40,843 nt of DNA from Candidatus Merdibacter merdigallinarum. Its GTDB lineage: Bacteria; Bacillota_I; Bacilli_A; Erysipelotrichales; Erysipelotrichaceae. The DNA is taken from NCBI GenBank assembly GCA_019118705.1, contig DWYK01000004.1, forward strand, positions 1 to 40,843. Reading direction: 5' to 3'. Below the pieces are notes generated by a model. It saw nothing but the letters and a program-made list of their open reading frames with translations, did no database searches and was not told the DNA's origin. Below, piece by piece: positions 1 to 8,181 of this stretch. How positions within the stretch are numbered: position 1 is the first letter of the stretch; each line of letters starts with the position of its first letter. Made by a program: the position numbers and the translations under genes.

Positions 1-31
1 AGCGGTCAGTCTTTATGATTGGCCGCTTTTC
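1..31 (+). terminator. Rho-independent terminator of an off-window gene
   Basis: An 8-bp stem (AGCGGTCA with TGGCCGCT, one G-U pair) is followed by TTTT. It reads as the end of a plus-strand transcript that starts left of the window. Confidence 0.6.
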
Positions 32-185
32 AATATCTGGAAAGTACTGTTTTCCTCCAATATAGCGTAAAGTTGAATTATGTCAGAGTCAACAATATGT
101 ACCTCTATCTCCCTTTATTTTCAGTATAGAAACGTCACATCCGTCCTCATTGTGTCTGTAAGAAGCGATCTTCCATTCAAAGCAC

Positions 186-211
186 AGAAAAAGAGATGCG
201 ATTTGCATCCC
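186..211 (-). terminator. Terminator-like hairpin
   Basis: GCATCCC/GAGATGC arms (one mismatch) enclose a 5-nt loop, followed on the minus strand by TCTTTTTC. It would end a minus-strand transcript from the 219-540 region. Confidence 0.4.
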
Positions 212-218
212 TTTTCCT

Positions 219-530
219 CTATAACCCGGGAAAGAGTACCTTTCTTTGGACTTCCTGACCTCCTGTATCTTTCACCAACGGATCAGTCTCATCCATTTCC
301 TCTCCTCCCGCATCCATGCCGGCCTTCCCTTTTCGATAGGAGGAAATTTCCTTCATCATCCTGCAATTATGATCCCAGATGAACTCTTTTCCTCTCCTAT
401 CAAATACCGCCGCCATCGATGTTTGAACAGCTTCTCTCCTGCTTCCTTTCTGTCTTCCCGACAGACCTCTTATTTTCTTCCCGCTAAGCACTCCTCGAGA
501 AGCTGTGTTATAAGCGTCTTCCTTTGACAC
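219..530 (-). other. Doubtful small ORF or non-coding transcript, 103 codons
   Basis: A minus-strand reading frame of 103 codons starts at a GTG at 530 and stops directly before a terminator-like hairpin (186-211). That placement and the purine-rich strand are what one expects of a transcribed unit. Against a protein: no ribosome binding site is visible, a TATAGT -10-like box (535-540) lies only a few bases upstream of the GTG, and I recognise no family. The predicted product is highly charged (Lys, Arg, Glu, Gly) without membrane segments. It could equally be a non-coding RNA of roughly 330 nt or decayed sequence. The rest of 32-645 holds no gene I can support. Confidence 0.25.
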
Positions 531-546
531 CTACACTATAACACAG
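503..546. repeat. Perfect 10-bp inverted repeat with 24-nt spacer
   Basis: CTGTGTTATA at 503-512 is exactly inverted as TATAACACAG at 537-546. The right arm contains the TATAGT box of the minus strand. This could be an operator, a stem in an RNA, or a relic of an insertion. No T-run follows, so it is not a terminator. Confidence 0.6.
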
Positions 547-600
547 ATCGGCGCAGATGCACGCAAGCTGGCAAAACCTGCATGTCTGCCGGTAAAATCA

Positions 601-626
601 GAAAACAGTCCGATCGGACTGTTTTC
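601..626 (-). terminator. Terminator of pfp (bidirectional shape)
   Basis: GAAAACAGTCC-gatc-GGACTGTTTTC is a perfect palindrome ending in TTTT on both strands. It lies 20 bases past the pfp stop codon. Confidence 0.85.
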
Positions 627-645
627 ATCAATGACTCGATTTGAA

Positions 646-2304
646 TTATTCTTTCTCCAGCGCCAACGTCTTCGTCGTGATATCGCAGACTTCGGCCGGT
701 CCATAATACTGGATTGCACCCGGATAGACGAAGCAGGTTTCCTTGGACCACTCTTCACGATGCGCCTCAAAGAACTTGAACGGCTTGCCATCCAGTTCGA
801 CCAGCGCCTTCTTGATGACCGGCTTGTCCTCACCGTGACGACGCTCGATGTTCATCATCTTCGTGATCGGCATACCGCCGGCAACCCACTCTGCGGCCGG
901 CTTCGACAGGTTGGAGATCTTAGAGAGATATCCGTTGTAGCCATACTGGATGAGCATGAAGGCATTATAACCCAGGGAATAGCAGTAATCGGAATCAAAG
1001 TTGGACGGGAATGCACATCTTCCTTCATAACCCAGGAAATGATGCAGCGGGCTGAACTTGCCGTTGTAGGTACCGGCCTTCTTTCTTTCGGCCAGCTTGT
1101 CCTTGACGAGAGCGGAGAACAGCTTTTCTGATTCGATCAGCGATACCTGTACATTGCCGTGCGGATCGCGCTCTAAGAACAGCTGCTGCTGGATGCTCTG
1201 CGGCAGGATGGCGAACACTTCCATGGAAGCCTCGCTCAGGCCTTCTTTGATGAACGCATACTTCTCTTCCCAGGTTGCCAGTGCGTTGAACGCATCTGCT
1301 TTGCTGCCGGCGAGCAGTTCGTTGATCTCAGAGATCAGCACGGAGAATTCCGGAACGAACTCAACAACGCCTTCCGGAATGATTGCTACACCGAAGTTCA
1401 TTCCCTTGGCAGCTCGCGCCTCTACAGAATCCGCGATGTAATCCGCGATCTGAGACAGAGACATCTTCTTTGCGGCAACCTCTTCCGAGATCAGGCAGAT
1501 GTTCGGCTGTGTTTCCAGCGCGCACTCCAGCGCAACGTGCGAAGCACTGCGTCCCATGACCTTGATGAAATGCCAGTATTTTTTTGCAGAGTTTGCATCG
1601 CGCTCGATGTTGCCGATGATCTCACTGTAAGTCTTCGTTGCAGTATCGAAGCCGAAGGAGCATTCGATGTCTTCGTTCTTCAGGTCGCCGTCGATCGTCT
1701 TCGGGCAGCCGATGACCTGAACACCGGTGTCATGTGCCGCGAAATACTCTGCCAGCACTGCCGCGTTGGTATTGGAATCGTCACCGCCGATGATGACAAT
1801 TGCCGTAATGCCATGCTTCTTGCAGACTTCTGCTACGATGGCAAACTGCTCATTCGTCTCCAGCTTCGTACGGCCGGAACCGATGATGTCAAATCCGCCG
1901 GTATTGCGGTACTGATCGATGTATGCATCATCAAAGATCACATAGTCGTCTTCGATGAGACCGATCGGTCCGTTCTTGAATCCATAGAGGACGTTTTCCT
2001 TGTTCGTTGCCTTTAACGCATCATACAGTCCGCAGATGACGTTGTGTCCGCCCGGTGCCTGACCGCCGGAGAGGATCACACCGACGACCTGCTTCTTTGC
2101 TTCAGAGGTGTTCTGCCCTTTCTGAAACGTGATTTCCTTCTTACCGTAAGTGTTTGGGAAAAGCGCTTTGATCTTTTCCTGATCCGCTACGCTCTGCGTC
2201 TCTTCTCCCTCTTTGACACAGATGTCCGCGATGCCGTTTCGCAGCATGCCCGGAAGTTTCGGAGAATACGCATATCTCGCTTCTTGTAGTGATGAAATTT
2301 TCAT
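646..2304 (-). CDS. pfp: Pyrophosphate-dependent 6-phosphofructokinase
   Basis: This 552-residue enzyme phosphorylates fructose 6-phosphate to fructose 1,6-bisphosphate with pyrophosphate as donor. The step is reversible and serves cytosolic glycolysis and gluconeogenesis. The N-terminal donor loop [12 protein letters not shown], the GGDDSNTN segment (Asp where ATP enzymes have Gly) and [10 protein letters not shown] (Lys before TIDxD) are the known marks of PPi rather than ATP use. The length fits the long PPi-PFK clade. A GAGGAGG ribosome binding site stands 8 bases before the ATG. The gene has its own promoter (2340-2368) and terminator (601-626). PTS enzyme I lies upstream on the same strand, so sugar uptake and the committing step of glycolysis sit side by side. 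Substrate class is confident; the donor is inferred from motifs. Confidence 0.95.
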   Translation of the reverse strand: MKISSLQEARYAYSPKLPGMLRNGIADICVKEGEETQSVADQEKIKALFPNTYGKKEITFQKGQNTSEAKKQVVGVILSGGQAPGGHNVICGLYDALKATNKENVLYGFKNGPIGLIEDDYVIFDDAYIDQYRNTGGFDIIGSGRTKLETNEQFAIVAEVCKKHGITAIVIIGGDDSNTNAAVLAEYFAAHDTGVQVIGCPKTIDGDLKNEDIECSFGFDTATKTYSEIIGNIERDANSAKKYWHFIKVMGRSASHVALECALETQPNICLISEEVAAKKMSLSQIADYIADSVEARAAKGMNFGVAIIPEGVVEFVPEFSVLISEINELLAGSKADAFNALATWEEKYAFIKEGLSEASMEVFAILPQSIQQQLFLERDPHGNVQVSLIESEKLFSALVKDKLAERKKAGTYNGKFSPLHHFLGYEGRCAFPSNFDSDYCYSLGYNAFMLIQYGYNGYLSKISNLSKPAAEWVAGGMPITKMMNIERRHGEDKPVIKKALVELDGKPFKFFEAHREEWSKETCFVYPGAIQYYGPAEVCDITTKTLALEKE

Positions 2305-2339
2305 AATTGGCCTCCTCGTAGTAATTTACGTACTCTTAA

Positions 2340-2368
2340 ATTTTATGATATTTTTGCCCAAAAGTAAA
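2340..2368 (-). promoter_or_regulatory. Sigma-A-type promoter of pfp
   Basis: On the minus strand TTTACT (2363-2368) and TAAAAT (2340-2345) are separated by exactly 17 bases. The start codon follows about 35 bases downstream of the -10 box. Confidence 0.7.
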
Positions 2369-2417
2369 CTGTTAGCGTCCTTTCTTGCACATTTTTGTGC
2401 CAACTGTACAACAAAGA

Positions 2418-2450
2418 GAAAACGGCATGCCCGCCCAGGACATACCGTCT
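2418..2450 (-). terminator. Terminator of ptsI
   Basis: On the minus strand ACGGTATGTCC pairs over 11 bp with GGGCATGCCGT (two G-U pairs), followed by TTTTCTCTTT. It lies just past the ptsI stop and separates it from the pfp promoter. Confidence 0.8.
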
Positions 2451-2462
2451 GTTTGCTCGTTG

Positions 2463-4166
2463 TTATTTTGCCAGCTTTTCCTTGACGAATGCCAGTACCT
2501 CATCCGCCGTCTGCTTGTTCAGCGCTTCGGCCGCAACCTCTTCCATCTCCTTCTTGCTCAGAGAGTTGATGATCTTGCGTGCCTTCAGGATCTGTGTCGC
2601 AGACATGGAGAACTCATCCAGGCCCAGTCCCAACAGGATCGGCGCTGCATATTCCTCACCGGCCATCGCACCGCACATACCGGCCCACTTGCCTTCCTTG
2701 TGCGCGCCGTCGATCGTCATCTTGACCAGACGCAGGACCGCCGGGTTGTATGGCTGATACAGGTAAGAGACGTTCTCGCTCATACGGTCAGCCGCCATGG
2801 AATACTGGATCAGATCGTTGGTACCGATGGAGAAGAAATCTGCGTATTTTGCAAACTGATCGGCCAGCACGGCTGCTGCCGGGATCTCGACCATCATACC
2901 AACTTCGATGTTGTCTGCTACCGCAACGCCTTCCTTGATCAGGTTAGCCTTTTCTTCTTCATAGATGGCCTTCGCATCACGGAACTCCTGTACGGTGGCG
3001 ATCATCGGGAACATGATGCACAGCTTACCGTAAACGGAAGCACGGATCAGCGCACGCAGCTGTGTACGGAAGATGTCCGTGCGGTCCAGGCAGAGACGGA
3101 TGGCACGATAGCCCAGGAACGGGTTCATCTCTTCCGGGAACGTGAAATACTTCAGCTTCTTATCACCGCCGATATCCAGCGTACGAACGACGACCTTCTT
3201 GCCGCCCATGCCTTCCAGCACCGCCTTGTATGCTTCAAACTGCTCATCCTCGGTCGGGAAGTGATCGCTGTCCATGTACAGGAACTCCGTACGGAACAGG
3301 CCGACACCTTCGCCGCCGTTCTTCAGCACGCCTTCGACATCCTTGATGCCGCCGATGTTGCCGGCCAGTTCGACCTCATGTCCGTCCGTAGAGATGGATT
3401 TTGCGTTGACCAGGACCTTGAGCGCTTCTTTTTCTTCCGCAAACGCCTTCGCCTTTGCCTCATATTCCTTCACGGTCGCTTCATCCGGATTGACGATGAC
3501 GACACCGTCGACCGCATCCAGAACGAGCGTATCCCCATGGCTGACCTGCGAGAGGATATCGCCGCAGCCGACGACTGCCGGGATCTCCAGCGAGTTGGCC
3601 ATGATCGCGGAATGACTGGTCTTGCCGCCGATCGAAGTCGCAAAACCTTTGACATACTCATTGAGCTGTGCCGTGTCGGACGGTGTGAGGTCATAAGCGA
3701 CGATGATGGAATCTTCATCGATCGCGGTCAGATCCGGAATCGTCAGACCCAGCAGGTTGCACTTCAGACGGAAGGTCACATCCTTGATATCCGCTGCTCT
3801 TTCACGGAAATAGTCATTATCCATCGACTCAAACATCGTGATCATCTGTGTTGCGACGGTATCTGCCGCATACTCCGCGTTTACCTTGTCATTTTCGATC
3901 ATCGAAGTGATCTGTCCGGCAAACTCCGGGTCGCCGGCCATCATCAGATGGGCATCAAATACGGCCAGTTCCTCTTCGGACAGACGCTTTGCCGCACGTT
4001 CCTTTACCCCTTCGATATCCTTTTTCGTCTTTTCAAGCGCCGCATTGAACTTTTCGACCTCGACGGCAGGATCGCCTTCCTTCTTTACGATCTCTACCTT
4101 CGGAGACTCGAGCTTATAAGCCTTAGCGATCGAAATACCGGCCGATGCCGCAATACCTTTTAACAT
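2463..4166 (-). CDS. ptsI: Phosphoenolpyruvate-protein phosphotransferase (PTS enzyme I)
   Basis: Enzyme I takes phosphate from phosphoenolpyruvate and passes it to HPr, the first step of all PTS sugar uptake. The 567-residue length is normal for the family. The active-site histidine segment GGKTSHSAIMANSLEIPAVVG lies near residue 190. The C-terminal PEP-binding barrel shows LFRTEFLYMD, FPMIATVQE, EIPAAA and SIGTNDLIQYSMAADR, ending with the catalytic-Cys region AGMCGAMAGE. A CCTCCT complement (AGGAGGA) precedes the ATG. No ptsH lies next to it, so HPr must be encoded elsewhere. The gene ends in its own terminator. Confidence 0.97.
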   Translation of the reverse strand: MLKGIAASAGISIAKAYKLESPKVEIVKKEGDPAVEVEKFNAALEKTKKDIEGVKERAAKRLSEEELAVFDAHLMMAGDPEFAGQITSMIENDKVNAEYAADTVATQMITMFESMDNDYFRERAADIKDVTFRLKCNLLGLTIPDLTAIDEDSIIVAYDLTPSDTAQLNEYVKGFATSIGGKTSHSAIMANSLEIPAVVGCGDILSQVSHGDTLVLDAVDGVVIVNPDEATVKEYEAKAKAFAEEKEALKVLVNAKSISTDGHEVELAGNIGGIKDVEGVLKNGGEGVGLFRTEFLYMDSDHFPTEDEQFEAYKAVLEGMGGKKVVVRTLDIGGDKKLKYFTFPEEMNPFLGYRAIRLCLDRTDIFRTQLRALIRASVYGKLCIMFPMIATVQEFRDAKAIYEEEKANLIKEGVAVADNIEVGMMVEIPAAAVLADQFAKYADFFSIGTNDLIQYSMAADRMSENVSYLYQPYNPAVLRLVKMTIDGAHKEGKWAGMCGAMAGEEYAAPILLGLGLDEFSMSATQILKARKIINSLSKKEMEEVAAEALNKQTADEVLAFVKEKLAK

Positions 4167-4264
4167 ACAAAATCCTCCTCTACTGAACTATCTTTATATG
4201 CTAAGCAAACAGATAAAAGCAGTAAATCGCTTACATACTTCTCCAAGCATTATGATACCATTTT

Positions 4265-4540
4265 TCACAGACAGAAGCAATCAAAGAATTGTCTCAGTCC
4301 GGCTTTTTTCCTTTTTCTCTGCTCTTTTCTGCTCAGTCCGACCAGCGGCCGCCCTTCCAGGTAGACCTTTCGCACCAGCACCTCGTTTTCCAGCGAACAG
4401 CGAAACAGCGCCTCTTCGATCCGATTGTGCAGCTGTTCATCCCGGATCTGCTGCACAAAGCCTCCGGACACAGCAGATCGCTCATAACACTGTTTCCGAT
4501 AACCGTCCATCTGTCGTTCCATCGCACGCAGCGTCTGCAT
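4265..4540 (-). CDS. Small basic protein of unknown function (91 aa)
   Basis: I do not recognise this protein. It is 91 residues, charged and predicted mostly helical, with a very basic stretch (SRKEQRKRKKAGLR) near the C-terminus and three or four cysteines. No signal peptide or membrane segment is visible. The ATG lies 3 bases after the stop codon of the 65-aa gene upstream, and GGAGAGAAAGGGG inside the end of that gene can serve as its ribosome binding site, so the two look translationally coupled. The segment around VYLEGRPLVGLSR vaguely resembles a helix-turn-helix, but this is too short to rely on. It is the last gene of the spoVAF run. Confidence 0.55.
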   Translation of the reverse strand: MQTLRAMERQMDGYRKQCYERSAVSGGFVQQIRDEQLHNRIEEALFRCSLENEVLVRKVYLEGRPLVGLSRKEQRKRKKAGLRQFFDCFCL

Positions 4541-4543
4541 GTC

Positions 4544-4741
4544 TCATCGCCCCTTTCTCTCCTCCTGTCCGCCCTGTCGCTGAAGCGTGCACAGCACATC
4601 TTCCATACAGAGCAGATAACAGCGCAGCATCCCCTGCACCTCCAGCGTCGTAACGCTGAGCGCATCGGCCCCATTGGCCATCAGCGCATGTATCTTCAAC
4701 ATATGATACAGGTCCGTCAGCTTCATCTCGATCTCCTCCAT
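4544..4741 (-). CDS. Small helical protein of unknown function (65 aa)
   Basis: A 65-residue reading frame is preceded by an ideal AAAGGAGG ribosome binding site 6 bases before the ATG, which is the main evidence that it is real. The product is predicted to be helical and cytosolic, with two or three cysteines in the middle and a charged C-terminus (GGQEERKGR). It lies 81 bases downstream of spoVAF and is coupled to the 91-aa gene that follows. No known family is recognised. Position suggests co-expression with spoVAF, but no function can be assigned. Confidence 0.6.
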   Translation of the reverse strand: MEEIEMKLTDLYHMLKIHALMANGADALSVTTLEVQGMLRCYLLCMEDVLCTLQRQGGQEERKGR

Positions 4742-4822
4742 CGTTTTCCTCCTTTGACAGCACCATCATGAACCGCTGTTTTTGCCTTCATCTGATTCAT
4801 ACGAAAAAATACAGGGAATGCC

Positions 4823-6217
4823 CTAAAAGTTCCGGTGATGGCCGCTCTTTGGTGAATGACGTATTGAAAAGCGAAACAACAGACGGATCAACCGTTTGGG
4901 CCGAAAGGGGATCAGCGGTGCGAGATAGCCCTTGCCCTGTCCCTTCAGTACCAACGCCAGCAGCACCAGAGAAACGAGCAGTCCCCAGCGGGGAAACAGA
5001 GCGATCAGCACCAGCATGCACATGCGAAAGAGCTTGATCGCATAACTCATCTCGTAGCTTGGCTGGGTGAAGTTGGCCAGTGCGACAAAGGCCATATACA
5101 GCAGGATCTCCGCGTCAAACCACCCGGCCTTGATCGCAAAGTCGCCCAGGATCAGCGCACCGATGATGCTGAAAGAACCGCTCAGCGAACTGGGCGTGTT
5201 CAGGCTTGCCAGCTTGATCGCATCGATGCCGATCTCCAGCAACAACAGCTGCCAGAAGACATCCAGGTAGGCGCTGCCCTCGATCAGCGTAAAGGAGAGC
5301 GCCTGCGGCATCCACTGCGGGTTCTGGTTGAGCCAGTACCACACAGGGGTCAGAAACTGCGCAAGGAAAAAGACGAGGATGCGCACAAAGCGCAGATAGG
5401 AACCGATGAGCGGAGGAAAATAGTAATCTTGGGCCTCCTGGACAAAATCCAGCAGCGCCGCCGGCAACAGCATCACAGAAGGAGAATTGTCCACGATGAG
5501 GGCGATACCGCCCTCCTGGACATGCGCGCTGGCCACATCCGGACGTTCGGTGTAGCGGACGAGCGGAAAGATCTGCCAGAGCTTCCGGGGAATGAGCGCT
5601 TCCGCCAGGCTCTCCTGTCCCATCGTCAGCGATTCGACCTGCAGCTGTTTCAGACGATCGGCCAGCTGATCGTGCAGCTGCGGATCACAGACGCCGTGAA
5701 TGCTGCAGAGCACGACGTCATCCTTTGTCTTTCCGACGCTGAAGTATTCCATGCGCAGACGGGGATCGCGCAGCCGGCGGCGGATGAGCGCCGTGTTGAA
5801 CACCAGCGTTTCCACGAAACTGTCCCGGGCACCGCGCAGCACCCGATCATCCTCCGGCTCGCTCATCGAACGGGTCGGATACGTACGGGCATCGATGAGC
5901 ACGAATGTGTCATCCCCCTGCCGCCACAACGCCAGCACACCGCTGAGCACCGCATGCACACAGGCATCCACATCGGCGCACAGCTCCACTTCGACATACG
6001 GAAACAGCCGCTTCTCCAGCTGCCGCATGGAAGGATCGTCCGCATCACTGCGCTCCAGCAAAAACTCCATCATCTTCTCCATGATCTCATCCTTGACGAA
6101 CCCATCGATAAAGTAAAAGAAATACGCCCTGTCCTGCGCCTGCAGCACCCGGCGTACCAGATCAAAGCTCGCATCGACGGCCAGCGCTTCCTCCAGCCTC
6201 TCCCTCAATTCCTTCAT
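4823..6217 (-). CDS. spoVAF: SpoVAF/GerA-family spore membrane protein
   Basis: This 464-residue protein belongs to the GerA/SpoVAF family found in the inner spore membrane. In Bacillus, SpoVAF helps amplify the germination response. The soluble N-terminal half carries the family signature TYPTRSMSEPEDDRVLRGARDSFVETLVFNTALIRRR..RDPRLRME; the C-terminal half has about five membrane segments, starting near FVRILVFFLAQFLTPVWYW. The start at 6217 is preferred to an ATG at 6262 because GGTGATGAG lies just before it and the extra 15 residues look unlike the family. No spoVAA-AE genes and no gerB/gerC partners are adjacent. Two small genes follow on the same strand. SpoVAF is a better fit than a germinant receptor A subunit because of the motif wording and isolation, but the two families are close. 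Confidence 0.85.
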   Translation of the reverse strand: MKELRERLEEALAVDASFDLVRRVLQAQDRAYFFYFIDGFVKDEIMEKMMEFLLERSDADDPSMRQLEKRLFPYVEVELCADVDACVHAVLSGVLALWRQGDDTFVLIDARTYPTRSMSEPEDDRVLRGARDSFVETLVFNTALIRRRLRDPRLRMEYFSVGKTKDDVVLCSIHGVCDPQLHDQLADRLKQLQVESLTMGQESLAEALIPRKLWQIFPLVRYTERPDVASAHVQEGGIALIVDNSPSVMLLPAALLDFVQEAQDYYFPPLIGSYLRFVRILVFFLAQFLTPVWYWLNQNPQWMPQALSFTLIEGSAYLDVFWQLLLLEIGIDAIKLASLNTPSSLSGSFSIIGALILGDFAIKAGWFDAEILLYMAFVALANFTQPSYEMSYAIKLFRMCMLVLIALFPRWGLLVSLVLLALVLKGQGKGYLAPLIPFRPKRLIRLLFRFSIRHSPKSGHHRNF

Positions 6218-6258
6218 CTCATCACCGTTTACAGTATGTACACATCCGCATACGACAA

Positions 6259-6290
6259 ACAAAAAACTCAGCAGTTTCGTCCTGCTGAGT
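6259..6290 (-). terminator. Terminator of the ABC-F gene
   Basis: ACTCAGCAG and CTGCTGAGT form a 9-bp stem followed on the minus strand by TTTTTTG. It separates the ABC-F gene from spoVAF. Confidence 0.85.
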
Positions 6291-6296
6291 CAGATG

Positions 6297-8147
6297 CTAC
6301 TCCAGATGTTCACTGTACGATTCCCATGTTTCCATCAAATGATCGATCTCCACATGGAGCGCATCGATGCGTTCATCCAGTTCATTCATCTTCTTGAAAT
6401 CATGATAATACTCCGGCTCAAAGCGCAGCGACCGCAGCTCTTCCAGCTCCTGCTCCTTCAAAGCGATCTTCTCTTCCAGCTGGCGGACCGCCTTGCCATA
6501 GTTGAAATTGCGCACATACCCTTTCTTCTCGCTTTGTGCCGGTGTGTCTGCCGCTTCTTCCCCATGGCTGCTGCGCTGCAGATACTCCTCATAGTTCAGC
6601 GCATGATAGGTCGCCTTTCCATCCTTGATCTCCAGGATCGCGGTGGCCAGCTTCGAGATGAAGTAACGGTCATGCGAAACAAACAGCATCGTCCCTTCAT
6701 ACTCCGACAGCGTTTCTTCCAGCGCTTCCTTCCCCAGCAGATCGAGATGATTGGTCGGCTCATCCAGCAGCAGGAAGTTGGGCTGCGACAACATCAGCTT
6801 CACAAAGCTCAGCCGCACCTTCTCCCCGCCGGAGAGACAGTCCACCGTCTTGAACACCTCATCCTGTGTAAACAGAAAGCATCCCAGTGCGGTGCGGACC
6901 TGGGTGCGGTCCAGCTGCGGAAAGCTGTCCCACACCTCCTCCAATACGGTCTTGGCAGAATCAAACTGGGCAAGATCCTGATCAAAATAACCGATATCGA
7001 TCTGATGTCCCAGCAGAAAGGAACCGCCCAGGGGCGGGACCTGTCCCATCAGCGTCTTCATGAGCGTGGATTTTCCATGCCCGTTGGGACCGATGACGGC
7101 CACCCGCTGTCCCTGCAGCAGCTGCAGGTTCACCGTACACAGCGGACGGTCATATCCGATCTGCAGATCGGCGATCTCCAATACCCGGCTGCCGCCGCGG
7201 CGGGCAGCGTGGAATTTCGCATGGAACGTCGCATCGTCCACGCTTGGATCCTCGATCTTCTCCATGCGTTCCAGATACTTGATCTTCGATTGCGCAAAGG
7301 CCGCCTTATTCTTCTTGTAGCGAAACTTCTCGATGAGCTCCTCCATGCGGGCGATCTCTTTCTGCTGGCGAGCATAGGCGCTCTTCTGAAGCTCGATATC
7401 CTGTTTTTTCGTCTCTACGTAGTGCGTGTAATTGCCCGGATAGCGGCGCATGACGCCATATTCGATCTCATAGACGACGTCACAGACATGATCGAGAAAG
7501 GTACGGTCATGCGAGACGAGCACGACCGCCTTCGGATAACGGGCCACATAGCCCTCCAGCCATTCGATCGTCTCGATATCCAGATGGTTGGTCGGTTCAT
7601 CCAGCAACAGGATGTCCGGCTTGGACAGCAGCAGCTTCACAAAAGCGAGCCGTGTACGCTGACCGCCGCTGAATTCACCGACCCGCCGCCGCAGGTCATC
7701 CTTACCAAAGCCAAAGCGTGTGACGATGTTCATCATCTCGCTCTCCCACTGATAGCCCCCGGCCTCTTCAAACGCTTCCTGAATGCGGGCATAGAGCGCC
7801 ATGCTTTTTTCATCCGCATGCTCTGCCATCGCCATCGCCGCCTGATCCAGCTCCTCCTCCAGCTGCCGCACACGGGCAAATACGGATTCCAGCTCCTCTT
7901 GGACGGTGGCGTTCTCATCCCGAAAGGTCGTCTGTGCCAGATAGCCGATCCGCACATCGTTCTCTTTATGGATCGAACCACTGTCAAGCTCTTCCTGCTG
8001 TGCGATGACCTTCAGCAGCGTCGTCTTGCCGCAGCCGTTGCGTCCGACCACGGCGATCTTTTCATTGTTTCTGATTTCAAACTGAATGTCCTGGAAGACG
8101 ATGGATGCACCAAATGCCTTGGATCCTTTGTTGATCTGATAGCGCAT
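6297..8147 (-). CDS. ABC-F family ATPase (YdiF/Uup type)
   Basis: ABC-F proteins are soluble twin-ATPase factors that act on the ribosome rather than in transport. This 616-residue protein has two nucleotide-binding domains: Walker A GRNGCGKTT and GPNGHGKST, signatures FSGGQRTRL and LSGGEKVRL, and Walker B LLLDEPTNHLD twice. A charged linker of about 80 residues lies between the domains, and a coiled-coil C-terminal domain (LEEKIALKEQELEEL) resembles Uup and YdiF. No membrane segments are present. An AAAGGAGG site 7 bases before the ATG at 8147 decides the start over an in-frame codon at 8192. The amidase-fold gene ends 34 bases upstream, so the two are probably co-transcribed. A housekeeping translation factor is more likely than an antibiotic-resistance ABC-F, but the sequence alone does not settle this. 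Confidence 0.9.
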   Translation of the reverse strand: MRYQINKGSKAFGASIVFQDIQFEIRNNEKIAVVGRNGCGKTTLLKVIAQQEELDSGSIHKENDVRIGYLAQTTFRDENATVQEELESVFARVRQLEEELDQAAMAMAEHADEKSMALYARIQEAFEEAGGYQWESEMMNIVTRFGFGKDDLRRRVGEFSGGQRTRLAFVKLLLSKPDILLLDEPTNHLDIETIEWLEGYVARYPKAVVLVSHDRTFLDHVCDVVYEIEYGVMRRYPGNYTHYVETKKQDIELQKSAYARQQKEIARMEELIEKFRYKKNKAAFAQSKIKYLERMEKIEDPSVDDATFHAKFHAARRGGSRVLEIADLQIGYDRPLCTVNLQLLQGQRVAVIGPNGHGKSTLMKTLMGQVPPLGGSFLLGHQIDIGYFDQDLAQFDSAKTVLEEVWDSFPQLDRTQVRTALGCFLFTQDEVFKTVDCLSGGEKVRLSFVKLMLSQPNFLLLDEPTNHLDLLGKEALEETLSEYEGTMLFVSHDRYFISKLATAILEIKDGKATYHALNYEEYLQRSSHGEEAADTPAQSEKKGYVRNFNYGKAVRQLEEKIALKEQELEELRSLRFEPEYYHDFKKMNELDERIDALHVEIDHLMETWESYSEHLE

Positions 8148-8181
8148 GTCTCTTCCTCCTTTATCTTTTCCGCCCTCTGAG

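Noticed and set aside
2385-4163. 592-codon open frame on the plus strand
   Set aside because: It is exactly antisense to ptsI, has no ribosome binding site and reads as His/Arg/Leu-rich shadow sequence caused by the codon use of the real gene.
6294-8180. 628-codon open frame on the plus strand
   Set aside because: It is antisense to the ABC-F gene, whose Walker motifs and ribosome binding site are unambiguous.
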